A stretch of DNA of 45,290 nt from Bacillus pumilus (GCF_002744245.1 NZ_NKHG01000045.1:1-45290); one strand, 5' to 3'; shown: positions 7,809 through 15,789, counted from the first letter of the stretch. Numbers and translations are program-made. Notes: a model not told the origin generated them from the sequence alone.

Positions 7809-8252
7809 ATGATAGAAATAGAACCGACTCAATTACTCGAGTCAACAGTAGCAGAGCATATGATTGATGCAGATAAAGTGGCACATGTTCAAATTGGAAA
7901 TAATCTTGAGCATGCTCTATTGGTCCTGACAAAAACAGGATATACAGCAATACCTGTTCTAGATGCTTCTTATCATCTTCATGGGTTAATTGGAACGAAT
8001 ATGATCATGGATAAAATCTTTGGTTTAGAACGAATTGAATTCGAAAAACTGGACCAATTGAAGGTAGAAGAGGTCATGTTAACAGATATTCCAAGACTCA
8101 AAACGACTGATCCTGTACTAAAAGGTGTTCACGCTGTGACGAATAATGGATTTGTTTGTGTAGAAAATGAGGAGCAAGTATTTGAAGGGATTTTTACTCG
8201 ACGTGTTGTATTAAAGCGCTTAAATGAGGTCATTCATTCCGCGAAAAAATGA
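7809..8252 (+). CDS. darB: c-di-AMP receptor DarB (CBS-domain protein)
   Basis: Stand-alone CBS-pair protein, 147 aa, equal to B. subtilis YkuL/DarB. There, apo-DarB stimulates the (p)ppGpp synthetase Rel and pyruvate carboxylase PycA when potassium and c-di-AMP are low. CBS1 spans ~20-80 (KVAHVQIGNNLEHALLVL, GYTAIPVLD, HGLIGTNMIM). CBS2 spans ~85-145 (EEVMLTDIPRLKTTDPV, GFVCVENEEQVFEGIFTRR). ATG 7809 follows AAAAGGGG (7792-7799) and gives the family start MIEI; an in-frame start at 7785 has no site. The potassium channel gene ktrC, another c-di-AMP-linked function, lies 32 kb away in the same window. Confidence 0.92.
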   Translation: MIEIEPTQLLESTVAEHMIDADKVAHVQIGNNLEHALLVLTKTGYTAIPVLDASYHLHGLIGTNMIMDKIFGLERIEFEKLDQLKVEEVMLTDIPRLKTTDPVLKGVHAVTNNGFVCVENEEQVFEGIFTRRVVLKRLNEVIHSAKK

Positions 8253-8277
8253 GCTGCAGCCCAGCTTATTTTTTTTG
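8248..8277 (+). terminator. darB terminator
   Basis: AATGAGCTG (8248-8256) pairs with CAGCTTATT (8262-8270), one G-U pair, followed by a long T-run. The stem overlaps the darB stop codon. Its T-run also contains the -35 of ccpC. Confidence 0.85.
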
Positions 8278-8303
8278 CCTTCATAAGCTAAAATTTATAT
8301 AAT
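8275..8303 (+). promoter_or_regulatory. ccpC promoter
   Basis: TTGCCT (8275-8280), a 17-nt spacer and TATAAT (8298-8303). Confidence 0.7.
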
Positions 8304-8314
8304 GACCATATGGA

Positions 8315-8329
8315 ATAAGAAAAACTTAT
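8315..8329 (+). promoter_or_regulatory. CcpC-type box in the ccpC leader
   Basis: ATAA-N7-TTAT (ATAA 8315-8318, TTAT 8326-8329) is the dyad that CcpC binds at citZ and citB in B. subtilis. It begins about 12 nt after the -10, where a bound regulator would block initiation or early elongation. This suggests autoregulation. Confidence 0.55.
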
Positions 8330-8348
8330 AGAGAGAGAGAGGACGCCC

Positions 8349-9230
8349 ATGCAGCTTCAAGAGTTACATATGCTTGTTGTGCTAAGTGAAGAATTGAATA
8401 TGAGAAAGGCTTCGGAGCGGCTCTTTGTCTCTCAGCCTGCATTATCTCAAAGGTTGCAAACGATTGAAAAGGAATGGGGAACTAAAATCTTTTTTCGTTC
8501 ACAAAAAGGGCTGACCGTGACTTCAGTAGGTGAACAGATTATCCAGTTTGCAAAAGAGGTCACGACGGAGCAAGATCGAGTGAGAGAGAGGATCGATGAG
8601 CTTGAAGGAGAAATTCATGGCACACTCAAGCTTGCGGTTGCGTCCATTATTGGACAGCACTGGCTGCCAAAGGTGTTAAAGCGGTATGTCGAAAAATATC
8701 CAAATGCCAAAGTGTCACTGGTCACCGGCTGGAGTAGTGAAATGCTCAAAAGCTTGTATGAAGACCACGTGCACATTGGGATTATTCGCGGAAACCCTGA
8801 TTGGAAGGGGACAAAGGAATATTTGATGACAGATCATTTATATTTAGTCGATTCCGTGATCAAGGACGTGGATGAGTTAATCGAGACAGAACGTCCGTTT
8901 ATTCAATTTAAAAGTGACAGCACCTATTATCAGGAAATCCAGCACTGGTGGCATCAAAAGTTTAAAGTGTCACCAAAGCAGACGATTCTTGTGGACCAAA
9001 TTGAGACATGTAAACAAATGGCTTATCACGGAATTGGCTATGCTATTTTGCCATCTGTCACCTTGTATGACCATGAAAAAAGTGTTCATAAAACCCCGCT
9101 CGTTGACGTAAATGGAGAGCAAATCGGACGTGACACATGGCTTTTAGGATATGAAGCGTCCTTTCAATTAAAACAGGTTCAAGCATTTGTTGGTGTGGTG
9201 AAAGAAATGCTTGAAAGTGAGGCAGTGTAA
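8349..9230 (+). CDS. ccpC: LysR-type citrate-responsive regulator CcpC
   Basis: Catabolite control protein C, a LysR-family repressor of citrate synthase (citZ) and aconitase (citB) genes; citrate is the inducer. The winged helix-turn-helix is at ~1-60 (MRKASERLFVSQPALSQRLQTIEKEWG). The effector-binding domain is at ~90-290 (LKLAVASIIGQHWLPKVL; ETCKQMAYHGIGYAILPS). Length is 293 aa as usual for the family. ATG 8349 has a purine-rich GAGAGAGAGGA upstream. FsrA also acts on aconitase in B. subtilis, so this segment holds two regulators of one enzyme. Confidence 0.93.
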   Translation: MQLQELHMLVVLSEELNMRKASERLFVSQPALSQRLQTIEKEWGTKIFFRSQKGLTVTSVGEQIIQFAKEVTTEQDRVRERIDELEGEIHGTLKLAVASIIGQHWLPKVLKRYVEKYPNAKVSLVTGWSSEMLKSLYEDHVHIGIIRGNPDWKGTKEYLMTDHLYLVDSVIKDVDELIETERPFIQFKSDSTYYQEIQHWWHQKFKVSPKQTILVDQIETCKQMAYHGIGYAILPSVTLYDHEKSVHKTPLVDVNGEQIGRDTWLLGYEASFQLKQVQAFVGVVKEMLESEAV

Positions 9231-9260
9231 GTACCTTCTTCAAATAGGAGGTGCTTTTTT
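9230..9260 (+). terminator. ccpC terminator
   Basis: AGTACCTTCT (9230-9239) pairs with AGGAGGTGCT (9246-9255) with two G-U pairs, then T at 9255-9260. Confidence 0.85.
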
Positions 9261-9321
9261 ATAGGATTAGTGAACGTTCCTGTGTGATTTGAAATGAAGC
9301 AGTGACCTTACTCATTTACCT

Positions 9322-9798
9322 ATGAAAGTACTAAAAGATGATTTCATTGTAGTAGAGAGGAATTTTCATCCTATGAGAAATAAACAATTCAAGAAAATCG
9401 ACATACCGAAATGGGGAAAATATTTACGCGGGAGATGGCGTGAATGTTTTGCAAGTCATCTTTCAATAGAAGAACAAAAAGAGATTGGGATGGATGGTTT
9501 TCTATGGCACTTATGTAGCTGGGAGAAGGTGAAATGCCTTGAAAAGGATGAAGCAATCAAAGCATTTCTTCATCAATCAAAGCTTAAATGTACAATCTTT
9601 TATCAATTGATGGACGAAGCGTATCTTTTTGAAAATGCCAATACACTGTCAATCAATGAATGGCCATTTAAAGATGGCCATATGGATGAACACGACATGT
9701 ATGTCATGGATTGGAGTGAAAAATGGACATTTGTGATGACGCACGAAACCGATTACGGTCCATATTTTATTCAGAAAGATGACACGAGTGATTGCTAA
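9322..9798 (+). CDS. DUF4275-like hypothetical protein
   Basis: Soluble 158-aa protein of unknown function, rich in Trp and Lys. The string IPKWGKYLRGRWRECFASHL (~28-47), then FLWHLCSWEKV, CTIFYQLMDEAYL and a C-terminal MDWSEKWTFVMTHE resemble the DUF4275 family as I remember it. The start is uncertain: ATG 9322 and ATG 9373 are both in frame and both have weak ribosome binding sites; the second leaves only ~10 residues before IPKWG. I do not recall a counterpart between ccpC and ykuN in B. subtilis. It has its own terminator, so it looks like a single-gene insertion. No promoter is obvious. Confidence 0.75.
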   Translation: MKVLKDDFIVVERNFHPMRNKQFKKIDIPKWGKYLRGRWRECFASHLSIEEQKEIGMDGFLWHLCSWEKVKCLEKDEAIKAFLHQSKLKCTIFYQLMDEAYLFENANTLSINEWPFKDGHMDEHDMYVMDWSEKWTFVMTHETDYGPYFIQKDDTSDC

Positions 9799-9825
9799 AA
9801 GCCATTATATCTTCATCATTTTAGT

Positions 9826-9857
9826 CCCGTCTTCCAGTTGGAATGAGCGGGTTTTTT
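9826..9857 (+). terminator. Terminator after the DUF4275-like gene
   Basis: CCCG (9826-9829) and CGGG (9848-9851) close a hairpin whose inner part pairs TTCC with GGAA, followed by six T. It lies 28 nt after the stop codon. Confidence 0.8.
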
Positions 9858-9901
9858 ATGTGGATCATTTCATCTTGAACAAAGCCATTTCACAAAAACA
9901 T

Positions 9902-9960
9902 TTGACAATGAAAATCATTATCATTTAAAGTGTACATATAATAATTGAAAATGATTATCA
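9902..9960 (+). promoter_or_regulatory. ykuNOP promoter with two Fur boxes
   Basis: Two 7-1-7 Fur boxes, TGAAAATCATTATCA (9909-9923) and TGAAAATGATTATCA (9946-9960), each differ from the consensus at one base. Between them is a perfect -10, TATAAT (9937-9942). TTGACA at 9902-9907 is too far (29 nt) to be its -35, but pairs at 16 nt with TTTAAA (9924-9929). Either way Fur would cover the promoter on both sides. Confidence 0.88.
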
Positions 9961-9981
9961 TTTATATGAGGTGACCAATAG

Positions 9982-10458
9982 ATGAAAGCACTAATTGCAT
10001 TTGCGAGTATGTCTGGCAATACAGAAGATATGGCAACGATCTTAAAACAAACGCTTGAAGGAAAAGGGATAGAAACAGAGATGATGGAATTTGATGATAC
10101 GAGTGTAGAAGATCTTTCTTCATACGATTATGTATTGATCGGTTCTTATACATGGGGTGATGGAGATTTACCTTATGAAGCTGAGGATTTTTATGAAGAA
10201 GTCTCAACTCTTGAACTAAATGACATCAAAGCGGCTGTATTCGGATCGGGTGATTACAGCTATCCAAAGTTTTGCGAGGCTGTCCATACATTTCATGACA
10301 TGCTGAAATCAACAGGTGCATCCGTATTTCCTGAAACATTGAAAATGGAGCTCGCGCCAGATACAGATGAAGATGTGACATGCTGTCAGGAATTTGCAAC
10401 GAGCTTTTTAACATGGGCATCTTTGTCTAAGAAAAGAGTTGAAAATCATGTTTCATAA
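9982..10458 (+). CDS. ykuN: Short-chain flavodoxin YkuN
   Basis: FMN-binding electron carrier (158 aa) that replaces ferredoxin under iron starvation; B. subtilis YkuN donates electrons to P450 BioI, nitric oxide synthase and the fatty-acid desaturase. The FMN phosphate loop is SMSGNTED (residues 9-16), with the ring-stacking region YTWGDGDLP and AVFGSGDYSYPKFCEAV. ATG 9982 follows GAGGTGA (9968-9974). First gene of ykuNOP behind paired Fur boxes. Its last codons overlap the ykuO start by 11 nt. Confidence 0.94.
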   Translation: MKALIAFASMSGNTEDMATILKQTLEGKGIETEMMEFDDTSVEDLSSYDYVLIGSYTWGDGDLPYEAEDFYEEVSTLELNDIKAAVFGSGDYSYPKFCEAVHTFHDMLKSTGASVFPETLKMELAPDTDEDVTCCQEFATSFLTWASLSKKRVENHVS

Positions 10459-11341
10459 AGGTGCGACGGCCGTTGCTGCATCAAAAAGTGGTGGATACTT
10501 TGTCGCTGTAAAACGAGAAGGTATTTTTCACTACAGCGTTGAGAGCGGCTGGCAGCAGCTGTTTAAGCTCAAGCATAAAATTCATGCCATCACCTATATT
10601 GGTCCTTATTTATTTGGTGTTGGTGAAAATGGAACAGTGATTCGATCAGGAGATGAGGGGAATACGTGGGCGCTATCATCATTTCCAACAAATGCAGTCG
10701 TTTGGTCTATTACAGGGCGCGAAGATGGTTTTGTGTGCGCGCATGGAAAGCATAGTATCTATGTGTCAAATGATTTCGGGATTTCCTGGGAAATTATGAA
10801 GCCATTTGCTCACGTAAATCATCCTCCTGTGATCCGTTCTCTATGTGTGGCAGGTGATCATCTTTATATTGGAACACAGATTCATGAGGTTCATGGTGGA
10901 ATATGGGTTTATGACTTGCAGAGCGAACAGATTTTTCTACTAAACAGAGAGGAATACCGAATGACAGCTTCTATGCTGCTCTGTCAGGAACATCTTCTTG
11001 TCTGTGCGTTAGGCTCTAAAAAAGGCAAAAAAGGATCTGTTCAAATTTTAGATTTACATACAAATATTCTACATGATATTCAATCACAGGCCTTTGCTAG
11101 AGAGGAATCATTTCTGGATGTGTCAGAGGATAATGGGATTGTTTATGTGACCACCTCACAGGACGAACACGGGTTTTCTAAAGTGTATCAGCTTGATATA
11201 GAGCAAAAAGAGCTCAAATGGTTTGATACGATCAAAGGACATGGTTTTCGAGTAGCCAACCAAAATGAAAATTTTTTCTGTGCGGGTTTATATGAAAGCA
11301 AGTTTGTCAGACCTTATGAGGAGCCTGCGCTGATTCATTAA
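10448..11341 (+). CDS. ykuO: Asp-box beta-propeller-like protein YkuO
   Basis: Protein of unknown function, 297 aa, always between the two flavodoxins. Two Asp-box (BNR) repeats are visible: RSGDEGNTW and VSNDFGISW. With the repeating strand pattern they suggest a beta-propeller. No signal peptide or membrane segment was seen, so it is likely cytosolic. ATG 10448 gives the family start MFHKGATAVA and overlaps the end of ykuN, implying translational coupling; a TTG at 10439 in frame is less likely. Its place in a Fur-controlled operon suggests a link to flavodoxin use, but no activity is known to me. Confidence 0.9.
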   Translation: MFHKGATAVAASKSGGYFVAVKREGIFHYSVESGWQQLFKLKHKIHAITYIGPYLFGVGENGTVIRSGDEGNTWALSSFPTNAVVWSITGREDGFVCAHGKHSIYVSNDFGISWEIMKPFAHVNHPPVIRSLCVAGDHLYIGTQIHEVHGGIWVYDLQSEQIFLLNREEYRMTASMLLCQEHLLVCALGSKKGKKGSVQILDLHTNILHDIQSQAFAREESFLDVSEDNGIVYVTTSQDEHGFSKVYQLDIEQKELKWFDTIKGHGFRVANQNENFFCAGLYESKFVRPYEEPALIH

Positions 11342-11357
11342 TAAGGAGGAAGAAAAA

Positions 11358-11816
11358 GTGACGGAAAAGGTTTTATTGGTGTATGCCACGATGTCTGGGA
11401 ATACAGAAGCGATGGCAGATTTAATCGAAAAGGGATTGAAGGAAGCTGGAGCTAGTGTGGACCGGCATGAAGCGATGGATATTGATGCCGAGCTTCTCAA
11501 TGATTACTCGCACATTATGTTAGGTGCATATACATGGGGGGATGGTGATCTTCCAGATGATTTTATTGATTTATATGAAGAAATGGAAGAGCTTGATTTA
11601 ACGGGAAAAGCATTTGCTGTATTCGGTTCCGGAGATACATCTTATGAACATTTCTGCGGCGCTGTTGACTTAATTGAAGAAAAAGTAAAAGAGCTGGGTG
11701 GTGACATTGCCCTGCCATCAGTAAAAATTGAGCTCAATCCAGAAGGAGACGAAGAAGAGGAATTGATTTCTTTTGGCAAACAATTTGTTCAACTTCACCA
11801 GCAAGAAGCGGGATAA
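11358..11816 (+). CDS. ykuP: Short-chain flavodoxin YkuP
   Basis: Second flavodoxin of the operon, 152 aa, with FMN loop ATMSGNTEA (~residues 10-18), YTWGDGDLP and [18 protein letters not shown]. It is very acidic at its C-terminus ([10 protein letters not shown]), as in YkuN, which suits docking to basic partners. The start is GTG 11358, preceded by AAGGAGG (11343-11349), 16 nt after ykuO. Regulation is as for ykuN. Confidence 0.94.
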   Translation: MTEKVLLVYATMSGNTEAMADLIEKGLKEAGASVDRHEAMDIDAELLNDYSHIMLGAYTWGDGDLPDDFIDLYEEMEELDLTGKAFAVFGSGDTSYEHFCGAVDLIEEKVKELGGDIALPSVKIELNPEGDEEEELISFGKQFVQLHQQEAG

Positions 11817-11834
11817 AGGTACCCGCTTGTTTTA
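11806..11834 (+). terminator. ykuNOP terminator
   Basis: AAGCGGG (11806-11812) pairs with CCCGCTT (11822-11828), followed by a T-rich stretch. The stem starts inside the last ykuP codons. Confidence 0.85.
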
Positions 11835-11862
11835 TTTGCCAATGCGCAGACAATTCTTTCAC

Positions 11863-11891
11863 TTGTCATTAAAACTCTCCTTTGATACAGT
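11863..11891 (+). promoter_or_regulatory. dapH promoter
   Basis: TTGTCA (11863-11868), a 17-nt spacer and TACAGT (11886-11891), 35 nt upstream of the dapH start. The leader is too short for a lysine riboswitch. Confidence 0.6.
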
Positions 11892-11925
11892 AATGAAGTA
11901 TAAATTAAGAGGAGGGCATACATAC

Positions 11926-12636
11926 ATGAAACAAATGGACGCTAATGAAATTATTTCATTTATTCAAAATAGTACAAAATCAACCCCTGTCAAAGTCTAT
12001 ATCAAAGGTGACTTAGAAGGTATTGAATTTGGTGAACATGCAAAGACTTTCATCACAGGCAACACAGGAGTTGTCTTTGGTGAGTGGAGCGAAATTCAAG
12101 AAGCTCTAGCATCTAACGAAGACAAAATTGAAGATGTTGTCGTAGAAAATGACCGCCGTAATTCTGCGATCCCTATGTTAGATTTGAAAAACATTAAAGC
12201 ACGTATTGAACCGGGTGCAATCATTCGTGATCAAGTTGAAATCGGTGATCATGCAGTGATCATGATGGGTGCTTCTATAAATATCGGTTCAGTCATCGGT
12301 GAAGGTACAATGATTGACATGAACGTGGTTCTTGGTGGCCGTGCAACAGTAGGTAAGAACTGTCACATCGGTGCTGGATCTGTTCTTGCTGGTGTCATTG
12401 AGCCGCCATCTGCTAAACCAGTCGTAGTAGAAGATGATGTTGTCATCGGTGCGAACGCTGTTGTTTTAGAAGGCGTAACAATTGGTAAAGGTGCGGTTGT
12501 AGCAGCTGGCGCAATCGTTGTCAACGATGTGGAGCCTTACACAGTTGTAGCAGGTACACCTGCAAAGAAAATCAAAGACATTGATGAAAAAACAAAAGGT
12601 AAGACAGAAATTAAACAAGAACTGCGTCAGCTTTAA
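11926..12636 (+). CDS. dapH: Tetrahydrodipicolinate N-acetyltransferase DapH
   Basis: Acetyl-CoA:tetrahydrodipicolinate N-acetyltransferase of the acetylase branch of the diaminopimelate/lysine pathway, which also feeds peptidoglycan and spore dipicolinate. The 236-aa protein has an N-terminal helical domain (~1-85) and a left-handed beta-helix of hexapeptide repeats (~90-200; [42 protein letters not shown]). ATG 11926 follows AGAGGAGGG (11908-11916) and matches the B. subtilis length; the open frame extends further upstream without a site. It is followed by the deacetylase gene dapI. Confidence 0.94.
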   Translation: MKQMDANEIISFIQNSTKSTPVKVYIKGDLEGIEFGEHAKTFITGNTGVVFGEWSEIQEALASNEDKIEDVVVENDRRNSAIPMLDLKNIKARIEPGAIIRDQVEIGDHAVIMMGASINIGSVIGEGTMIDMNVVLGGRATVGKNCHIGAGSVLAGVIEPPSAKPVVVEDDVVIGANAVVLEGVTIGKGAVVAAGAIVVNDVEPYTVVAGTPAKKIKDIDEKTKGKTEIKQELRQL

Positions 12637-12662
12637 TTCATATAATTCGCAGGTGTAGACAT

Positions 12663-12687
12663 AGACGTGGATGATATATCCACGTCT
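12663..12687 (+). other. Perfect hairpin between dapH and dapI
   Basis: AGACGTGGAT (12663-12672) and ATCCACGTCT (12678-12687) form a 10-bp stem with a 5-nt loop. Only TATTCG follows, so it is a poor terminator. It could set the dapH:dapI expression ratio by partial termination or by protecting the dapH mRNA end. Confidence 0.6.
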
Positions 12688-12718
12688 TATTCGTATAGAG
12701 GAAAGGAAGTGAGTTCAC

Positions 12719-13849
12719 TTGTTAAATCGTGAGCAATTAATATCCATTCGAAGAGATTTGCACCAAATTCCTGAGCTTGGTTTTCAAGAATTTAAAACGC
12801 AAGCGTATCTCATCAAACATCTCGACACATATCCAAAAGATCGAATAGAGATTGAAACATGGCGGACTGGGCTGTTTGTGAAAGTGAAGGGGACAAGTCC
12901 CTCACGTGTATTTGCTTATCGTGCAGATATGGACGGCCTATCCATTTCTGAGAAAACTGGGTATCCATTTCAATCTGTGCATGAAGGGAAAATGCATGCG
13001 TGTGGACACGACCTTCATATGACCATTGCCCTTGGTATCATAGATCATTTCGTTCATCAGCCCATAAAAGAAGATGTACTATTTATTTTTCAACCGGCAG
13101 AAGAAGGACCAGGCGGAGCTGAACCAATGCTTACAAGTGACGTCCTAAAAAAGTGGACGCCAGAGTTTATTACAGCTCTGCATATTGCACCTGAGTATCC
13201 TGTTGGAACGATTGCAACAAAGCCGGGGCTATTATTTGCCAATACGAGTGAACTTGTAATCGACCTAGAAGGAAAAGGTGGACATGCTGCTTACCCTCAT
13301 TTAGCGAATGACATGGTTGTTGCTGCAAGTGCACTTGTAGGTCAGCTGCAATCTGTCATTTCACGTAATGTCGATCCTCTTGATAGTGCGGTGATTACGG
13401 TGGGCACGATTACTGGAGGAACTGCTCAAAATATCATTGCTCAGCACGCGAAACTCGATGGAACCATTCGTACGCTCTCACCAGAGTCGATGGAAAAGGT
13501 GAGAATGCGAGTTGAAGCACTAGCAAAGGGAATTGAAGTGGGCTATGAGTGCAAAGCGACAGTACGCTATCCTTCGTCCTATTACGAAGTGGACAATTCA
13601 AAGAATCTGACAGAGGAATTTATGTCCTATGTAGCCGAAGAAGGACTGGCGAATGTGATTGAATGTAGAGAAGCCATGACAGGAGAAGATTTCGGCTACA
13701 TGCTGAAAAAATATCCTGGATTCATGTTTTGGTTAGGTGTAGATTCAGAATATGGCCTGCATCATGCAAAACTGACACCTGATGAAAAGGCCATTGAAAC
13801 GGCAGTGAGTGTCATGACGGCTTATTTTAAAAAGCAATCGGGTGAATGA
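12719..13849 (+). CDS. dapI: N-acetyldiaminopimelate deacetylase (YkuR)
   Basis: M20D-family metallopeptidase that releases acetate from N-acetyl-LL-diaminopimelate, the next-but-one step after DapH. Metal and catalytic motifs are [22 protein letters not shown] (~94-104) and [10 protein letters not shown]. The dimerisation domain is at ~180-290 ([20 protein letters not shown]), and the C-terminus has [11 protein letters not shown] and HHAKL. The start is TTG 12719 after AAAGGAAGTGAG, giving 376 aa, the usual size. It lies 82 nt after dapH with only a weak hairpin between, so the two likely form one operon. Confidence 0.93.
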   Translation: MLNREQLISIRRDLHQIPELGFQEFKTQAYLIKHLDTYPKDRIEIETWRTGLFVKVKGTSPSRVFAYRADMDGLSISEKTGYPFQSVHEGKMHACGHDLHMTIALGIIDHFVHQPIKEDVLFIFQPAEEGPGGAEPMLTSDVLKKWTPEFITALHIAPEYPVGTIATKPGLLFANTSELVIDLEGKGGHAAYPHLANDMVVAASALVGQLQSVISRNVDPLDSAVITVGTITGGTAQNIIAQHAKLDGTIRTLSPESMEKVRMRVEALAKGIEVGYECKATVRYPSSYYEVDNSKNLTEEFMSYVAEEGLANVIECREAMTGEDFGYMLKKYPGFMFWLGVDSEYGLHHAKLTPDEKAIETAVSVMTAYFKKQSGE

Positions 13850-13860
13850 ATAATCGACAA

Positions 13861-13889
13861 ACCTCCTGTACACCTTATGAACAGGAGGT
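13861..13889 (+). other. Hairpin sequestering the ykuS ribosome binding site
   Basis: ACCTCCTGT (13861-13869) pairs perfectly with ACAGGAGGT (13881-13889) over an 11-nt loop. The 3' arm is the ykuS Shine-Dalgarno sequence itself. The 5' arm begins 12 nt after the dapI stop. There is no T-run, so it is not a standard terminator. It could couple ykuS translation to dapI translation. Confidence 0.75.
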
Positions 13890-13899
13890 GTTCTTGATT

Positions 13900-14142
13900 A
13901 TGACAAGAATTGGTGTAGAACCATCTTTATCTGATGTAGAAGAACTTTTGAAGCAAAAAGGGTATGACGTGGTACGTATTCAAAATGAACAGCAAATGGA
14001 TCAGTGTGACTGCTATGTAGTCACAGGACTAGATTCGAATGTTCTTGGTATTTCAGACACAGAGACGAAGGCATCCGTCATTAAAGCGTCAGGTATGACC
14101 GCTGATGAAGTTTGTCAAGAAGTAGAACAGCGTGTTCAATAA
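13900..14142 (+). CDS. ykuS: UPF0180 family protein YkuS
   Basis: Small 80-aa protein of unknown function, cytosolic by composition. It matches B. subtilis YkuS (RIGVEPSLSDVEE, CDCYVVTGLDSNVLGISDT, VCQEVEQRV). Two adjacent cysteines flank an aspartate (CDC), and a Gly-Leu-Asp turn follows. ATG 13900 is 9 nt after a very strong AGGAGGTG (13883-13890), which is buried in a hairpin. The frame extends upstream to the dapI stop, but that start has no site. Third gene of the dapH-dapI unit by position; no link to lysine synthesis is established. Confidence 0.9.
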   Translation: MTRIGVEPSLSDVEELLKQKGYDVVRIQNEQQMDQCDCYVVTGLDSNVLGISDTETKASVIKASGMTADEVCQEVEQRVQ

Positions 14143-14151
14143 GGGAAGCAA

Positions 14152-14184
14152 AAGAACCGGAAGATTATGATCCCGGTTCTTTTT
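14152..14184. terminator. Bidirectional terminator between ykuS and ykuT
   Basis: AAGAACCGG (14152-14160) pairs with CCGGTTCTT (14173-14181), with T at 14180-14184 for the plus strand. On the minus strand the stem lies over the last codons of ykuT and is followed by TTTTGC. Confidence 0.85.
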
Positions 14185-14974
14185 GATCTTTCTCTAAATC
14201 GAGTACTTCTTTCATTCTTTTGCGCAGAATTCGTTCCACCCGCCATTGCTCCATAGTTTCTGTTTTCGCAATGATACGCAGCACGAGGGTTGAGGAACCG
14301 AACGCTTCCACGCCGACAACTTGAGGTCCTTCAATAATCTGAGGAATTTCTTCCCTGACCTCATCACATGCTGCTTGTAATGTTGTCATCATCTGATCTA
14401 CATTTTCATCTGGAGATAATTCAATATCAACGAGTGCCTGCATCGTCCCTCTTGAATGGTTGCTTACATTGAGAATACTTCGATTTGGGATGAAATGAAG
14501 AGTCCCATCAAAGCTTCGGAGCTGTGTCGTTCTAAGTCCAATTTGTTCTACAATCCCATCAAAGCCTGCAACCGTTATATACTCTCCTACATCAAATTGT
14601 TTTTCTAGCAGAATGAAGAATCCTGTCACAATATCACTCACTAGTCCCTGGGCGCCAAAACCGATTGCAAGACCAACAACACCTGCTCCAGCCAGCAAAG
14701 CGGTTGGATTATAATGAAATAAGTCGAGGATCATGACCACAAGAATAAAAATCAAGAAGTAGGCGAAGATATTTAACGTAAGACTTTGCGGTGTTTGAGC
14801 TCTCGATAAAGAGACTCCATGCTTTTTAGAGAATTTATCATAGGTACGCTTAATGATTTTGTTTCCTATGGCTCTGATGACAAAATAAATCACACCAATA
14901 GCAATTAATTTTAGCAGAATCATACTACTATAGAGGATAATGGAAATCCAATCTACTTGTTCAAATGCTTTCAT
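14165..14974 (-). CDS. ykuT: Small-conductance mechanosensitive channel YkuT (MscS family)
   Basis: Membrane channel that opens on hypo-osmotic shock. The 269-aa protein has an N-terminal helix ([22 protein letters not shown], ~10-32), a second helix ([20 protein letters not shown], ~67-87) and the glycine/alanine-rich pore helix TM3 ([20 protein letters not shown], ~93-112). The MscS beta domain ([23 protein letters not shown]) and alpha/beta domain follow. It is convergent with ykuS. The ATG at 14974 has an AAAGGTTTTGAAGTTCA-like weak site. Confidence 0.93.
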   Translation of the reverse strand: MKAFEQVDWISIILYSSMILLKLIAIGVIYFVIRAIGNKIIKRTYDKFSKKHGVSLSRAQTPQSLTLNIFAYFLIFILVVMILDLFHYNPTALLAGAGVVGLAIGFGAQGLVSDIVTGFFILLEKQFDVGEYITVAGFDGIVEQIGLRTTQLRSFDGTLHFIPNRSILNVSNHSRGTMQALVDIELSPDENVDQMMTTLQAACDEVREEIPQIIEGPQVVGVEAFGSSTLVLRIIAKTETMEQWRVERILRKRMKEVLDLEKDQKEPGS

Positions 14975-15110
14975 TGAACTTCAAAACCTTTCTATGTTTT
15001 GTCTAAAAAGAAGCTAATCATTTGTTCCCTTGTGCAAGTCATGTTAAACTTTTGTTAGTTGAAGCAAGAGATTGTGGCAAGTCGTTAATTAAATTTATTA
15101 TTAATTAATA

Positions 15111-15139
15111 TTGACTAAAAATCGCTTAAGTATTATAAT
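15111..15139 (+). promoter_or_regulatory. ykuU promoter
   Basis: TTGACT (15111-15116), a 17-nt spacer and TATAAT (15134-15139), near-consensus SigA. Transcription would start near 15146 and leave a ~100-nt leader. Confidence 0.85.
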
Positions 15140-15161
15140 TATATTTGTGAAGTTATTAACT

Positions 15162-15219
15162 AAATGAGAATTTCATCTTTTGATTCTCATTTTATATACA
15201 GCTGAGAAGTCTGTATATA
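15162..15219 (+). other. Tandem hairpins in the ykuU leader
   Basis: Hairpin 1: AAATGAGAAT (15162-15171) with ATTCTCATTT (15183-15192). Hairpin 2, immediately after: TATATACAG (15193-15201) with CTGTATATA (15211-15219). Both stems are perfect and together fill most of the leader up to the ribosome binding site (GGAGGG, 15233-15238). Neither ends in a T-run. They may stabilise the mRNA or respond to temperature or a ligand. Confidence 0.7.
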
Positions 15220-15246
15220 GATATTATTTTATGGAGGGATTTACAT

Positions 15247-15789
15247 ATGGCAGAGCGTTTTGTAGGAAAACAAGCTCCACGTTTTGAAATGGAAGCAGTA
15301 CTTGCTAACAAGGAATTTGGTAAAGTGAGTTTAGAGGAAAACATGAAGAATGACAAATGGACAGTTCTTTTCTTCTATCCAATGGATTTCACATTTGTTT
15401 GCCCAACTGAAATCACGGCAATGAGTGACCGTTATGATGAGTTCGAAGATTTAGATGCAGAAATCATTGGTGTATCTACTGATACAATCCATACGCATCT
15501 TGCTTGGATCAACACAGATCGTAAAGACAATGGTTTAGGTGAATTAAAATACCCACTAGCTGCTGATACAAACCACACAGTATCTAGAGAGTATGGTGTT
15601 TTAATTGAAGAAGAAGGAATTGCACTTCGTGGGCTATTCATCATTAATCCAGAAGGCGAACTTCAATATCAAACAGTATTCCACAACAATATCGGTCGTG
15701 ATGTAGATGAGACATTACGTGTTCTTCAAGCATTACAAACTGGTGGACTTTGCCCAGCGAACTGGAAACCTGGTCAAAAAACACTTTAA
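15247..15789 (+). CDS. ykuU: Typical 2-Cys peroxiredoxin YkuU
   Basis: Thiol peroxidase of the AhpC/Prx1 class. The peroxidatic cysteine is Cys52 in MDFTFVCPTE and the resolving cysteine is Cys169 in GGLCPANW near the C-terminus. Length is 180 aa, the same as B. subtilis. ATG 15247 follows GGAGGG. A thiol-disulfide oxidoreductase gene (ykuV) follows, a plausible reductant partner, but a terminator separates them. It is strongly expressed by promoter quality, with a structured leader. Confidence 0.94.
   Translation: MAERFVGKQAPRFEMEAVLANKEFGKVSLEENMKNDKWTVLFFYPMDFTFVCPTEITAMSDRYDEFEDLDAEIIGVSTDTIHTHLAWINTDRKDNGLGELKYPLAADTNHTVSREYGVLIEEEGIALRGLFIINPEGELQYQTVFHNNIGRDVDETLRVLQALQTGGLCPANWKPGQKTL

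Noticed and set aside
11835..11925. Lysine (L-box) riboswitch before dapH
   Set aside because: The leader after the promoter is ~30 nt, and no terminator/antiterminator pair is present.
11773..11925. N-terminally extended DapH starting within ykuP
   Set aside because: The extension crosses the ykuP terminator, has no ribosome binding site and is not in the family. ATG 11926 has AGAGGAGGG.
15111..15150. PerR-box-like AT-rich dyad at the ykuU promoter
   Set aside because: Only one half resembles TTATAAT; the second half does not match ATTATAA. The likeness comes from the -10 itself.
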